Assembly: GCF_047123305.1 (NCBI RefSeq)
Contig: NZ_CP138918.1
Location: forward strand, 2,170,001-2,234,000
Length of the DNA stretch: 64,000 bases
Source of the DNA: Thalassobius sp047123305
Lineage (GTDB): Bacteria > Pseudomonadota > Alphaproteobacteria > Rhodobacterales > Rhodobacteraceae
Direction: 5' to 3'
Part shown: piece by piece, positions 8,593 through 19,428 of the stretch
Position numbering within the stretch: the first letter of the stretch is position 1
Layout of the letters: each line of letters starts with the position of its first letter
The notes under the pieces: generated by a model
The model's database searches: none
Told to the model about the DNA's origin: nothing
What the model saw: the letters and a program-made list of their open reading frames with translations, nothing else
Program-made: the position numbers and the translations under genes

Positions 8593-10615
8593 CGGGGCGG
8601 CAGAACAGACGGCGGCCAAGGCGCTGCCCAAGGCCCGCGGCAAACGGGGATCGCGCATATCGGTGCGGATGCGCCTGTTGGCCATCGCGCTGTTGCCCAC
8701 CGTCTTTATCATGCCGATCTTCTTTATCATCACCGCCGTCAACTGGTCGGCGCGATTTGATAACCTGTTGATTGCCAAGGTAAATGGTGAGCTGACCATC
8801 GCCCAACAATACCTGTCGCGCATCGTCGAAAGCCGCCAGCTTCAGGTCGAAAGCTTCTCCGATAGCCGCCAGTTCGCCCATGTGGTGGACAGGGGCGGCG
8901 CCGAAGAATTGCAACTGCTCCTCGACGCCAAACGGGATGAACTGGACCTCGATTTTCTCTACGTCCTCGGGCCACGCGGACAGGTGATTTCCTCACCCGA
9001 TTTCATTCAGACCGACACGCTGGACCATTGGCCGGTGGTGCGTCAGGCGCTGCGCGGCGGCTCTGCGGCGGCCATAGATCTGTTTTCGGGGGAAGAACTG
9101 AAACAAATGTCGCCGGTTCTGGCCTCGCGCGCCCGTATCCGTCTGGTGCCGACCCAAGCGGCCGTGCCAACCGACCGGACCGAAGAAACCCGTGGCATGT
9201 TTGTGCACACCGCCGCGCCGGTCAGCCTGCCCACCGGGCAGGGCGCGCTGGTGGGGGGCGTGCTGCTGAACCGGAACCTCAACTTCATCGACACCATCAA
9301 CGACCTTGTCTACCCAACCGCCTCACTGATCGAAGGCACTGTGGGCACGGCGACCCTGTTTCTGGATGACGTGCGGGTGTCCACCAATGTGCGCCTGTTC
9401 CAGGACGAACGCGCCTTGGGCACCCGGGTCTCGGCCGAGGTCCGCGCCGCCGTGCTGGATGAGGGCCGCACCTGGCTTGACCGCGCCTTTGTGGTGAACG
9501 ACTGGTACATCTCGGCTTATCAGCCGATCACCGACAGTATGGGCGAACGGGTGGGGATGCTCTACGTCGGCTTCCTTGAAACCCCGTTTCGCACCGCCAA
9601 GTTCAAAACCCTGCTGACCTTTGCCGCCGCCTTTGTGGTCATCGTGCTGCTGTCTGTGCCGCTGTTCCTGCGTTGGGCGCGGCAGATTTTTCGCCCGATC
9701 GAACGGATGGAAGGCACCATCAACCGCGTCGAAGCCGGCGACCTTGGCGCTCGCACCGGTGTTGAAAACCGCGGCGACGAACTGGGCCGTGTGGCGGAAC
9801 AGATGGACAGTTTGCTGGGCCAGATTCAGGACCGTGACCGCGAATTGTCAAACCGCGTCCGCGAACGCACCCGCGCTTTGGAAGAGGCCAACACCAGGCT
9901 GGAGGCCACCACCAAACAGCTGGTGGTTTCGGAAAAACTGGCCGCTGTTGGCGAAATCGCAGCGGGCATCGCCCATGAGATCAACAATCCGATGACCGTC
10001 ATTCAGGGCAACCTTGACCTGATCCGGTCCGAGGTCGGCCCCCAGGCCGAAGACCTCAAAACAGAGTTCCGCCTGATCGATGAACAGGTGCATTCGGTCT
10101 TTGTCATTGTGAACAAACTGCTGCAATTCACTCGCCCGGATGAATACGCCGGTGAGATCGAAAGCCACCACCCCGATGAGGTGATCGAGGACTCGATCCC
10201 ACTGGTGCAGCACCTTTTGAACAAGGTGGACATCGACCTCTACCTGCGCCTCAATGCGACGCATTATCTGAGCATCAACCGGACCGAGTTGCAGCAGGTG
10301 CTGATCAACCTCATTGTCAATGCGATCCACGCCATGCCCGAGGGCGGTGACCTGACCCTGCGGGCGGATGATGTGGATCAGGACGGCAAACCGGGGGTGA
10401 TGATCACCGTGCAGGACAGCGGCAAAGGCATGTCGGCTGAGGTGCTGGGCCGCGTCTTTGACCCGTTCTTCACCACCAAACAGGGCGAAGGCACCGGACT
10501 GGGCCTGTCCATCAGCCGCAAGATCATCCGTCGCTATGGCGGCAGCATGCAGGCCGACAGTGTCGAAGACGAAGGCACCCGTTTCACCCTCTGGCTGCCC
10601 ACGGAAGAGGGCTAA
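8585..10615 (+). CDS. Sensor histidine kinase (Cache, HAMP, HisKA, HATPase)
   Basis: The ATG at 8585 overlaps the regulator stop and gives 676 residues. A first helix (about 30-52) is followed by a periplasmic region of about 280 residues that looks like a double-Cache sensor, a second helix at about 345-365, a HAMP linker, a coiled coil (RERTRALEEANTRLE) and a HisKA domain with His464 in GIAHEINNPM. An ATP-binding domain follows with GKGMS, FDPFFTTK and GTGLGLSIS. It belongs to the DctB-like kinases that partner NtrC-type regulators. Translational coupling makes the upstream regulator its partner. The ligand is unknown; formate is a reasonable guess from context. Confidence 0.9.
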   Translation: MADGAAEQTAAKALPKARGKRGSRISVRMRLLAIALLPTVFIMPIFFIITAVNWSARFDNLLIAKVNGELTIAQQYLSRIVESRQLQVESFSDSRQFAHVVDRGGAEELQLLLDAKRDELDLDFLYVLGPRGQVISSPDFIQTDTLDHWPVVRQALRGGSAAAIDLFSGEELKQMSPVLASRARIRLVPTQAAVPTDRTEETRGMFVHTAAPVSLPTGQGALVGGVLLNRNLNFIDTINDLVYPTASLIEGTVGTATLFLDDVRVSTNVRLFQDERALGTRVSAEVRAAVLDEGRTWLDRAFVVNDWYISAYQPITDSMGERVGMLYVGFLETPFRTAKFKTLLTFAAAFVVIVLLSVPLFLRWARQIFRPIERMEGTINRVEAGDLGARTGVENRGDELGRVAEQMDSLLGQIQDRDRELSNRVRERTRALEEANTRLEATTKQLVVSEKLAAVGEIAAGIAHEINNPMTVIQGNLDLIRSEVGPQAEDLKTEFRLIDEQVHSVFVIVNKLLQFTRPDEYAGEIESHHPDEVIEDSIPLVQHLLNKVDIDLYLRLNATHYLSINRTELQQVLINLIVNAIHAMPEGGDLTLRADDVDQDGKPGVMITVQDSGKGMSAEVLGRVFDPFFTTKQGEGTGLGLSISRKIIRRYGGSMQADSVEDEGTRFTLWLPTEEG

Positions 10616-10640
10616 GGCGATGTGCGGTCGGAGGGAACCC

Positions 10641-10886
10641 TTAACCGGTGGTCAATGTGTAGCGATGCGGGGCTTTGCCCTCGGCGCCGCCGCCCAGATC
10701 CTCGGCCCCGATGTAGCCGTGACCGGCCTCATGGCAGAAATGCGGGATGTCGATCAGCGCCGCCGGATCATCGGCCAACACCGTGACCGTTGCGCCCGCA
10801 GGCAGCCCCTGAATACGTTTGCGCAGCCGCAGAACCGGCAACGGGCACAACAGTCCCAGCGCGTCAATTTCCAATGTCTCGCTCAT
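10641..10886 (-). CDS. TusA-family sulfur-carrier protein
   Basis: This 81-residue protein carries the TusA/SirA/YedF signature: a cysteine in GLLCPLPVLRLRK near residue 14, then a compact alpha/beta fold. TusA-type proteins carry sulfur as a persulfide. It sits convergent to the kinase gene and divergent from fdhD. FdhD needs sulfur delivered from a cysteine desulfurase to activate the formate dehydrogenase cofactor, so a sulfur-relay role for this protein is plausible but unproven. The frame extends upstream, but MSETLEIDALG is the natural start. Confidence 0.85.
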   Translation of the reverse strand: MSETLEIDALGLLCPLPVLRLRKRIQGLPAGATVTVLADDPAALIDIPHFCHEAGHGYIGAEDLGGGAEGKAPHRYTLTTG

Positions 10887-11001
10887 GCGGCCAACATAGG
10901 GCCTGCGCCGCGTGCTGTCCACGCGACGAAGGTGTCGCAGGTCCGGATTTGCCCCGCTCCAACGGCCCACAAAACAACCCGACGTCACAAGAGGTGCCCC
11001 C

Positions 11002-11892
11002 TTGGCCAAGCTCACTGAACCGCAGGGCTTCCTGATTGCCCCCGACCTTGCCAAACCCGGCCTCACCGCCGCCGTCGCCGGTGTGGATCAGGATGGCAAC
11101 ACGCAAGAAATCGCGGTGGTCGAGGAACGCCCCCTCACCATCTACCTCAACAGTCAGGAAATCGTGACCGCCATGACAATTGGCGATTATCCCGACTATC
11201 TGGCGCTGGGGTTTCTGCGCAATCAGGGTATGCTGCTGGCCGATGATCAGGTCACCGGCGTCGATTACGACGAAGAGCTGCAGGTGGTGGTGGTGCGCAC
11301 CGAACGGGCCACCAACTATGAGGAAAAGCTAAAGAAAAAGACCCGCACCTCGGGCTGTGCCGTAGGCACCGTCTTTGGCGATATGATGGAGGGGCTGGAG
11401 GATCTGCAACTGCCCACCACCCCTGTGCGCACCTCATGGCTCTATGCGCTGGCGCATCAGATCAACCGCACCCCGAGCCTCTACCTAGAGGCCGGTGCGA
11501 TCCACGGCACGGTGCTGTGCCAACAGGACTGTCCGCTGGTCTATATGGAGGATGTGGGCCGCCATAACGCGGTGGACAAAGTGGCTGGCTGGATGTTTGC
11601 CGAAGGGCAGGGGGCAGAGGATAAGATCCTCTACACCACCGGCCGCTTGACCTCGGAAATGGTGCTGAAAGCGGCGCAGATGGGCATTCCCACGCTGGTC
11701 TCGCGGTCAGGCTTCACCGCCTGGGGTGTCGAACTGGCGCGTAAGCTGAACATGACCCTGATCGGCCGGATGCGCGGCAAACGGTTCACCTGCCTCAGCG
11801 GGGCAGAGCGGTTGGTCTATGACGCAGACCTTGCCACCGTGCCGGAGGACAGCAAGAAACACCGCCGCAAAAGCGCTGCGGAGGAGGTGTGA
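11002..11892 (+). CDS. fdhD: Formate dehydrogenase accessory sulfurtransferase FdhD
   Basis: FdhD passes sulfur to the molybdenum cofactor of formate dehydrogenase. Family motifs are clear: ERPLTIYLN, the DVGRHNAVDK block, and GRLTSEMVLKAAQ followed by PTLVSRSG. The sulfur-handling loop reads TSGCAVG; many family members have Cys-x-x-Cys here, whereas only the first cysteine is present. I chose the TTG at 11002 because an AGAGGTG ribosome-binding site lies just upstream and the residues before it look non-coding; 296 residues result. mobA follows with a one-base stop/start overlap. Confidence 0.9.
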   Translation: MAKLTEPQGFLIAPDLAKPGLTAAVAGVDQDGNTQEIAVVEERPLTIYLNSQEIVTAMTIGDYPDYLALGFLRNQGMLLADDQVTGVDYDEELQVVVVRTERATNYEEKLKKKTRTSGCAVGTVFGDMMEGLEDLQLPTTPVRTSWLYALAHQINRTPSLYLEAGAIHGTVLCQQDCPLVYMEDVGRHNAVDKVAGWMFAEGQGAEDKILYTTGRLTSEMVLKAAQMGIPTLVSRSGFTAWGVELARKLNMTLIGRMRGKRFTCLSGAERLVYDADLATVPEDSKKHRRKSAAEEV

Positions 11893-12557
11893 TGACCGCA
11901 ATCGCTCAAGATCTACCCGCAGTGATCCTCGCCGGTGGCCTGTCCTCTCGTATGGGGGGCGGCGATAAATGCCTGTTGTCGCTGGGCACACACACGCTTT
12001 TGCAGCAGGTGATCGACCGTCTGCGCCCGCAGGTCGGCGCAATGGTGCTGAACGCCAACGGTGACGCCAGCCGCTTTGCCTCTTACGGGCTGCCGGTGGT
12101 CGCCGACGGGATCGATGGCTACGCCGGCCCACTGGCCGGGGTGCTGGCTGGCATGGATTGGGCGGCCCAGCTGGGGGCGGACTATCTCGTCTCGGTTGCT
12201 GCCGACACGCCGTTTTTTCCGCTGGATCTGGCGGCTCAGCTTCAGGCCGGACGTGGCAGCGCCGCCGTTGCCTTGGCCGCCAGTCTGGACCCGAAACGAG
12301 GGCAGGTGCGTCAGCCGACCTTCGGCCTCTGGCCGGTTGCCCTGCGCGACGATCTGCGCGCGGAGTTGCAGAACGGGCTGCGCAAAGTGGTGATCTGGAC
12401 CGAAAAACATGGCGGCACCGAGGTGCTGTTTGACCATGATCAAGGTCAGGAGCCGTTTTTTAATGTGAATACACCCGAGGATATGGCCCGCGCCCGCGAC
12501 ATGGCGACTGCGCAGCAGGCGGATCAACCGGAACCGAAAGAAGGAATGCCATCGTGA
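11892..12557 (+). CDS. mobA: Molybdenum cofactor guanylyltransferase MobA
   Basis: MobA links GMP to molybdopterin to form the MGD cofactor used by the formate dehydrogenase. The nucleotide-binding start AVILAGGLSSRMGGGDKCLL is diagnostic, and the later SVAADTPFFPLDL block fits the family's metal and GTP site. The length, about 221 residues, is normal. GAGGAGG lies four bases before the ATG; a GTG three bases earlier is the alternative start. The gene overlaps fdhD by one base and mobB by four (GTGA). Confidence 0.95.
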   Translation: MTAIAQDLPAVILAGGLSSRMGGGDKCLLSLGTHTLLQQVIDRLRPQVGAMVLNANGDASRFASYGLPVVADGIDGYAGPLAGVLAGMDWAAQLGADYLVSVAADTPFFPLDLAAQLQAGRGSAAVALAASLDPKRGQVRQPTFGLWPVALRDDLRAELQNGLRKVVIWTEKHGGTEVLFDHDQGQEPFFNVNTPEDMARARDMATAQQADQPEPKEGMPS

Positions 12558-13081
12558 AGATCTACGGGGTCACCGGCTGGAAAAACTGTGGCAAGACCGG
12601 CCTGATGGAACGGCTTGTAAGCGAAATCACCGCACGCGGCTATCGCGTCTCCACGGTGAAACACGCGCACCATACCTTCGACGTCGATCAACCCGGCCGT
12701 GACAGCTATCGCCACCGCGAAGCAGGGGCCGAAGAGGTTCTGCTGATCTCGGGCAAACGCTGGGCCTTGATGCATGAGCTGCGCGAAGAAGAGGAACCGC
12801 CGCTGGAGCATCTTCTGACCAAACTGGCGGATGTCGATCTGCTGTTGGTCGAAGGCTACAAGCGCGAAGCCCACCCCAAGATCGAAGCCCACCGCAAAGA
12901 AGCCGGCAAGCCTTTGATCGCACCCGAGGATCCCACCATCCGCGCGCTCGCCTCCGACCAGCCTGCCAGCCAGCATCCGGATGTGACCTGTCCGGTTTTC
13001 GACCTCAATGACACCGCCGCTCTGGCGACGTTTGTCCTGCAAGAAACGGGGTTGCTGCGCCATGCCGCCAAGACTGCGTAA
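12554..13081 (+). CDS. mobB: Molybdopterin-guanine dinucleotide adapter MobB
   Basis: This 175-residue GTP-binding protein begins MKIYGVTGWKNCGKTGLMERL, a P-loop typical of MobB, and has the HAHHTFDVDQPGRDSYRHR and LLLVEGYK segments of the family. MobB supports insertion or delivery of MGD cofactor and is not always essential. It starts with GTG within the mobA stop region, and its end overlaps moeA by 20 bases, so mobA-mobB-moeA are probably translated in series. Confidence 0.93.
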   Translation: MKIYGVTGWKNCGKTGLMERLVSEITARGYRVSTVKHAHHTFDVDQPGRDSYRHREAGAEEVLLISGKRWALMHELREEEEPPLEHLLTKLADVDLLLVEGYKREAHPKIEAHRKEAGKPLIAPEDPTIRALASDQPASQHPDVTCPVFDLNDTAALATFVLQETGLLRHAAKTA

Positions 13082-14333
13082 CGACTGTTTCGCGCTGCCC
13101 CCCGGCGTTGACTGGGTGCCGCTGGAGGACGCATTGGCCCGCCTGCGCGACCGCGTAACGCCGGTTGTCCCTGTCGAAACCGTACCACTTGCCGCCATCC
13201 GGGGCCGCGTGCTGGCGCAGGATCTGACCGCCCGCCGCGCCAACCCGCCTTCGGCCAACTCTGCGGTGGATGGCTATGGTTTTGCGGGCGGCGCGCTGGA
13301 TGAACTGGTGACATTGCCCTTGGCCGCGGGCCGTTCCGCTGCGGGCGAACCCTATCAGGGGGCGCTGCCAAAGGGGCAGGCACTGCGCATTCTGACGGGG
13401 GCCATCCTGCCTGACGGCATGGACACCGTGGTGCTGCAAGAGGATGTGGAGGCCACAGGCGGCAAGCTGCAATTCTATGGTCCGCTGAAACTAGGCGCCA
13501 ACACCCGCCGCGCTGGTGAAGATTTCACCACCGGTGATCTGGTTCTGCCAGAGGGGCGCAAACTGCGCCCCGAAGATGCCGCGCTCCTGGCCGCCGCAGG
13601 CTACAGCGAGGTGCCGGTGTTTCAGCGGTTGCGCGTTGGTGTCTTTTCCAACGGGGATGAGGTCATCGCCCCCGGCCAAACCGCGCCTGAGGACATGGGT
13701 GCAGGCAAGATCTATGACAGCAACCGCCCGATGCTTCTGTCGCTGTTGGAACAGTGGGGCTTCACCCCCGTTGATCTGGGCCACATCGAAGACAGTCGCG
13801 CCGCGCTGCGTCACCGTTTGAACACGGCGCAGGGACAAGTCGATGCGGTGCTGACCTCCGGCGGGGTTTCCACCGGCGACGAAGACCACGTCTCGGCGCT
13901 GTTGCGCGAGGAAGGGCAGATTGAAACCTGGCGCATCGCCATCAAACCGGGCCGCCCACTGGCGCTGGGCCTCTGGCCACAGGGCGACAGCCCGCTGCCG
14001 GTATTCGGCCTGCCCGGCAATCCCGTGGCCGCCATGGTGACCGCGCTGCTGTTTGCCCGCCCCGCCTTGGGCGCCATGTCGGGCGAAGGCTGGACCATGC
14101 CACAGGGCTTCATGGTGCCAGCCGGATTTGCCAAAAACAAAAAACCGGGGCGGCGCGAATTTCTACGCGCTCGGATGACACCGGAAGGCCGCGTCGAGGT
14201 GTTCAAATCCGAAGGCTCGGGCCGCATCTCTGGCCTCAGCTGGGCCGATGGGCTGGTGGAACTACCGGATGCAGCGCTAAAGGTCGGCGAAGGCACATTG
14301 GTGCGCTACATCCCCTTTGGCAGTTTCAGCTAA
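13062..14333 (+). CDS. moeA: Molybdopterin molybdenumtransferase MoeA
   Basis: MoeA inserts molybdate into adenylylated molybdopterin. The ATG at 13062 gives 423 residues, near the usual length. Recognisable blocks are NSAVDGYGF, GAILPDGMDTVVLQED, the LTSGGVSTGDEDHV active-site loop, FGLPGNPVAAMVT and a C-terminal domain IV. It ends the formate dehydrogenase and cofactor-assembly block. The gene converges on copZ. Confidence 0.94.
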   Translation: MPPRLRNDCFALPPGVDWVPLEDALARLRDRVTPVVPVETVPLAAIRGRVLAQDLTARRANPPSANSAVDGYGFAGGALDELVTLPLAAGRSAAGEPYQGALPKGQALRILTGAILPDGMDTVVLQEDVEATGGKLQFYGPLKLGANTRRAGEDFTTGDLVLPEGRKLRPEDAALLAAAGYSEVPVFQRLRVGVFSNGDEVIAPGQTAPEDMGAGKIYDSNRPMLLSLLEQWGFTPVDLGHIEDSRAALRHRLNTAQGQVDAVLTSGGVSTGDEDHVSALLREEGQIETWRIAIKPGRPLALGLWPQGDSPLPVFGLPGNPVAAMVTALLFARPALGAMSGEGWTMPQGFMVPAGFAKNKKPGRREFLRARMTPEGRVEVFKSEGSGRISGLSWADGLVELPDAALKVGEGTLVRYIPFGSFS

Positions 14334-14395
14334 ACGGTAATTTGGCCGTGGTGATCATGTCGCCCCGGCCAACTGATTGTCGATAACGTCCTGCC

Positions 14396-14590
14396 TCACG
14401 CCGCCTGGGCGTCAAATCCGGCTTTGCCAATCGCACCAAGCACCTCTTCGGCACCGTCGGCGCTGTCCACCTCGACAGTGCGCGCCTGCAGATCGAAATG
14501 CAGCAGCGCCGTCGGGTCCATCTCCTGCACAGCCGTTTCAATCTTGGCGGTGCATTTGCCGCAGCTCATTGAGGGGACACTAAACGTCAT
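14396..14590 (-). CDS. copZ: Copper chaperone with one HMA domain (CopZ-like)
   Basis: This small protein of about 64 residues is a single heavy-metal-associated domain with the copper-binding motif MSCGKC near residue 10 and a ferredoxin-like fold pattern. It probably carries Cu(I) to CopA in the cytoplasm. It is divergent from copA and has its own CueR-type promoter about 40 bases upstream, so both genes should be induced by copper. A GTG-coded or Met codon directly before this ATG (14593) is an alternative start. Confidence 0.85.
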   Translation of the reverse strand: MTFSVPSMSCGKCTAKIETAVQEMDPTALLHFDLQARTVEVDSADGAEEVLGAIGKAGFDAQAA

Positions 14591-14629
14591 CATCGCGGTG
14601 TTTCCTTACACAATCTCTTAACTTCGGCC

Positions 14630-14661
14630 CAGATGGACCCTTCCCGCGCTGGAAGGTCAAG
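14630..14661 (-). promoter_or_regulatory. CueR-type promoter/operator for copZ
   Basis: On the minus strand a -35 element TTGACC (14655-14660) and a -10 region CATCTG (14630-14635) are separated by 19 bases, the long spacing typical of MerR/CueR-activated promoters. The spacer holds the dyad CCTTCC / GGAAGG, close to the E. coli copA CueR site. It faces copZ. Confidence 0.75.
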
Positions 14662-14711
14662 ACCCCAGCGCGGGTGGCGCGACAAATCTGCACATTTCTG
14701 CTGAGAGGCCC

Positions 14712-14742
14712 TTGACCCTCCATCTACTGGAACCCTTATCTG
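14712..14742 (+). promoter_or_regulatory. CueR-type promoter/operator for copA-cueR
   Basis: TTGACC (14712-14717) and TATCTG (14737-14742) are separated by 19 bases and the spacer contains an imperfect dyad CCTCCA / TGGAACC. This is the MerR-family promoter geometry. The copA ATG lies 43 bases downstream. CueR is encoded directly after copA, giving autoregulation. Confidence 0.75.
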
Positions 14743-14784
14743 GGGTGTCGAACGACGAATTGCGCGCTGAAAGACGCTAAAAAC

Positions 14785-17286
<2,502 letters not shown>

Positions 17287-17289
17287 GCC

Positions 17290-17685
17290 ATGAACATCTC
17301 CGAAGTTGCCAAACGCGCAGGCCTGCCCGCCAAAACCATCCGCTACTACGAAGACATCGGCCTTGTGGCCCCGGCCCGTTCGGCCAACGGCTACCGTTCG
17401 TTTCGCGAAAGCGACTTGCACAAACTGGCCTTTCTGGGCCGCGCCCGGGCGCTGGGGTTTTCGATTGAGGACTGCCGCAACCTGATGACGCTTTACGAGG
17501 ATCGCGGCCGGGCATCGTCGGACGTGAAGTCCATTGCCTCGGAACATCTGGTTGCGATCGATGCCAAGCTGGCCGAGCTGCAACAGATGCGCAATACCTT
17601 GGCGGATCTGGTTTCATCCTGTGCAGGCGATGACCGCCCCGATTGCCCGATCCTGGCCGATCTCGCAGCCAAATCGGCGAGTTGA
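17290..17685 (+). CDS. cueR: MerR-family Cu(I)-responsive regulator CueR
   Basis: This 131-residue MerR-type activator has an N-terminal winged helix-turn-helix (ISEVAKRAGLPAKTIRYYEDIGL), a dimer helix and a C-terminal metal-binding loop with Cys111 and Cys119, matching the Cys112/Cys120 pair that binds a single Cu(I) in E. coli CueR. It should distort the 19-bp-spaced promoters of copA and copZ when copper rises. It forms an operon with copA. Confidence 0.94.
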   Translation: MNISEVAKRAGLPAKTIRYYEDIGLVAPARSANGYRSFRESDLHKLAFLGRARALGFSIEDCRNLMTLYEDRGRASSDVKSIASEHLVAIDAKLAELQQMRNTLADLVSSCAGDDRPDCPILADLAAKSAS

Positions 17686-17701
17686 GGGCGCCAGGAAGGT
17701 C

Positions 17702-17768
17702 AGAGAGGGGCGTTGCCCCTCGCCGCGGGGCGGCTCACCCCAGAGTTTTTTTGGCAAGATGAAAGCGG
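17702..17768 (+). repeat. Intergenic repeat element acting as terminator (copy 1)
   Basis: A hairpin GAGGGGC-GTT-GCCCCTC (17705-17721) is followed by GGGGCGGCTCACCCC and seven T residues (17746-17752), then GGCAAGATGAAAG. The same order (GGGCGTTGCCC stem, CACCC, AT-rich tract, GG-CCAAGA-GAA tail) recurs at 44728-44795, so this looks like a dispersed intergenic repeat. Here it ends the copA-cueR operon before the convergent hydrolase gene. Confidence 0.7.
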
Positions 17769-17797
17769 AGGGGCGGCGCGTTTACAGGGAGGCGGCG

Positions 17798-18889
17798 CTA
17801 GTGCAGGTCGGCGAATAGCTCTGCGGCCTGTCTGCGCTGGTTCGAACCCTCCAGCTTCAGCGCTCGCCACAGACTGGCCGCGATGCCGTTGTTGGACAGG
17901 ATTGCACAGGCCTTGCCCGCCTCGGGACAGATGTAGAGCGCAGCGGTGGAGCCTGCGGTGGCGCCATCGTGAAAGAGATAGCGGGGCCGCGCCGGGTCCA
18001 GTTGTAGCTGCAACCAGCCGGAACACTGCGCGGCCGGTGTGGTATGGTCCTTGGGCCCAAGGCCAAAGACCGGCTGGCTGGCGCGGCAGATTGCCCGGTC
18101 CAACGGAGTTTCCGGCGCGCGATGGGCTTTGATCACCGCTGCTGCAAACCGCGCCAGATCACCTGCCGTGGACCGCAGGCACCCCGCGGCTGCGATGGCC
18201 TGGAAGGTCCAGGGCAGCACTGGCTTGCCTCTGGGCCTGCGCGGCTGTTGGAAACGTCTCTGCTGGTCCGCTGACAGAGTCACACCGGTGTCTGTCAGCC
18301 CAAGCGGATTGAGGAGCCTGTCCTGCAAGAGCGCCAGATAGGGCTGTCCGGTCCTGAGCGCCAATGCTTCCCCCAAAAGGCCCACCCCCAGGTTGGAATA
18401 ACCGTGGCGCAGTTTTCTGGGCGCTTTGCAGGCGGGGGAGTGACGCCAGCGCTGCAGCCAGTCCAGCAGGTCAGCCAGTGAGAAGGTCGCATAGGGATCG
18501 GCGGGCAACGGGCGCAGCAGCGCCTTCCAGAGCGGCACATGGATCCGGGGCAATCCGCTGGTGTGCGCACTTAACCGTTCCGCAGTGATCCAATCCGGCA
18601 CCTCCGCCAGCTCCGGCGCTATCTCGCGCAGCGGCGCCTGGGGATCCACCATGCCCTCCTCAACCAGATGGCAGAGCAGGATGGCGGTGAACACTTTGGT
18701 GATCGAGCCGATCTCAAAAAACAGCGCTTCGGGGGCGAGGGGCGCTGGTGGGGGCTGATCGAGGGGTGGTTGCACCATCAGGTACTGGGCGCAGCCATCG
18801 TGCAGCTGCATGCCAACCACACTGTGCTGTGGGCCTTCATAGGCGGCCATCATTTTGCGCAGCCGGGCGGTGTTGTCTGAACCAGTCAT
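17798..18889 (-). CDS. Serine hydrolase, class C beta-lactamase/penicillin-binding-protein fold
   Basis: This 363-residue protein belongs to the beta-lactamase-related serine hydrolases. The catalytic Ser62-x-x-Lys65 lies in GSITKVFTA, the Tyr-x-Asn element in GYSNLGVGLLGEAL (about 165), and the third motif is His-Asp-Gly (FHDGATAGSTA), as in esterase-like and D-amidase members. No clear signal peptide is visible. True beta-lactam resistance is unlikely from sequence alone; esterase or peptidase activity is more typical. It stands alone between copper and aromatic genes. Confidence 0.85.
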   Translation of the reverse strand: MTGSDNTARLRKMMAAYEGPQHSVVGMQLHDGCAQYLMVQPPLDQPPPAPLAPEALFFEIGSITKVFTAILLCHLVEEGMVDPQAPLREIAPELAEVPDWITAERLSAHTSGLPRIHVPLWKALLRPLPADPYATFSLADLLDWLQRWRHSPACKAPRKLRHGYSNLGVGLLGEALALRTGQPYLALLQDRLLNPLGLTDTGVTLSADQQRRFQQPRRPRGKPVLPWTFQAIAAAGCLRSTAGDLARFAAAVIKAHRAPETPLDRAICRASQPVFGLGPKDHTTPAAQCSGWLQLQLDPARPRYLFHDGATAGSTAALYICPEAGKACAILSNNGIAASLWRALKLEGSNQRRQAAELFADLH

Positions 18890-18982
18890 CTGAGCCAGAT
18901 AGGATCGCGGTGGCCGGAAAACAACCGGAGGTCGGAATTAGCACCAGCAAGGTTGGGCAAGTTTGCGCCAGCGCGCAGAGCG

Positions 18983-19399
18983 TCAGCCGTCGCGCCCCGG
19001 TTCGTTGGGGTTGGACGCAAACAGAGCGATCTTGTTGCCCTGCGGGTCACGCAGGTAGCCGACATAGAAATTCGGGCCATAGGCGGCGCGAAAGCCGGGT
19101 GCCCCTTCGTCGCTACCGCCTGCGGCCAATGCGGCGGTATGAAGCTGACGCACCGCGGCCTGTGTATCCGCCTCAAACGCCACCATCGCGCCATTGCCTG
19201 CGGTGGCTGGCTGCCCGTTGAAGGTGGGTTTGACATAGAAATCGGGCAACAGCGGGCGCTGGCCCTCGGGCACGGGGAGGGCAAAGCTCAGGCCCTCCGG
19301 CCCTTCTCGCAGGCCATAGCCAAGGGCGGGCAAAAAGGCGCAGTAGAACCGTTTGGCGGTGGCCATGTCATCGGCCCCAACGGTCACATAGGCAATCAT
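18983..19399 (-). CDS. VOC-superfamily (glyoxalase/dioxygenase fold) protein
   Basis: This 138-residue protein has a single vicinal-oxygen-chelate domain: an opening IAYVTVGADDMATAKRFY strand-helix, and a closing GYLRDPQGNKIALF segment typical of the family. Residues for one metal site are partly present. A GGAGG ribosome-binding site precedes the ATG and the RidA stop is 29 bases upstream, so it may be the last gene of the long minus-strand aromatic/transport operon. The substrate cannot be named. Confidence 0.82.
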   Translation of the reverse strand: MIAYVTVGADDMATAKRFYCAFLPALGYGLREGPEGLSFALPVPEGQRPLLPDFYVKPTFNGQPATAGNGAMVAFEADTQAAVRQLHTAALAAGGSDEGAPGFRAAYGPNFYVGYLRDPQGNKIALFASNPNEPGRDG

Positions 19400-19428
19400 T
19401 GTGCGCCTCCCTTGGTGTCAGAAGCGGC

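Noticed and set aside
17798..18889. Antibiotic resistance beta-lactamase
   Set aside because: The fold motifs fit class C-related hydrolases, but the third motif is His-Asp-Gly, no signal peptide is seen and there is no ampR-like neighbour, so a resistance call is unsupported.
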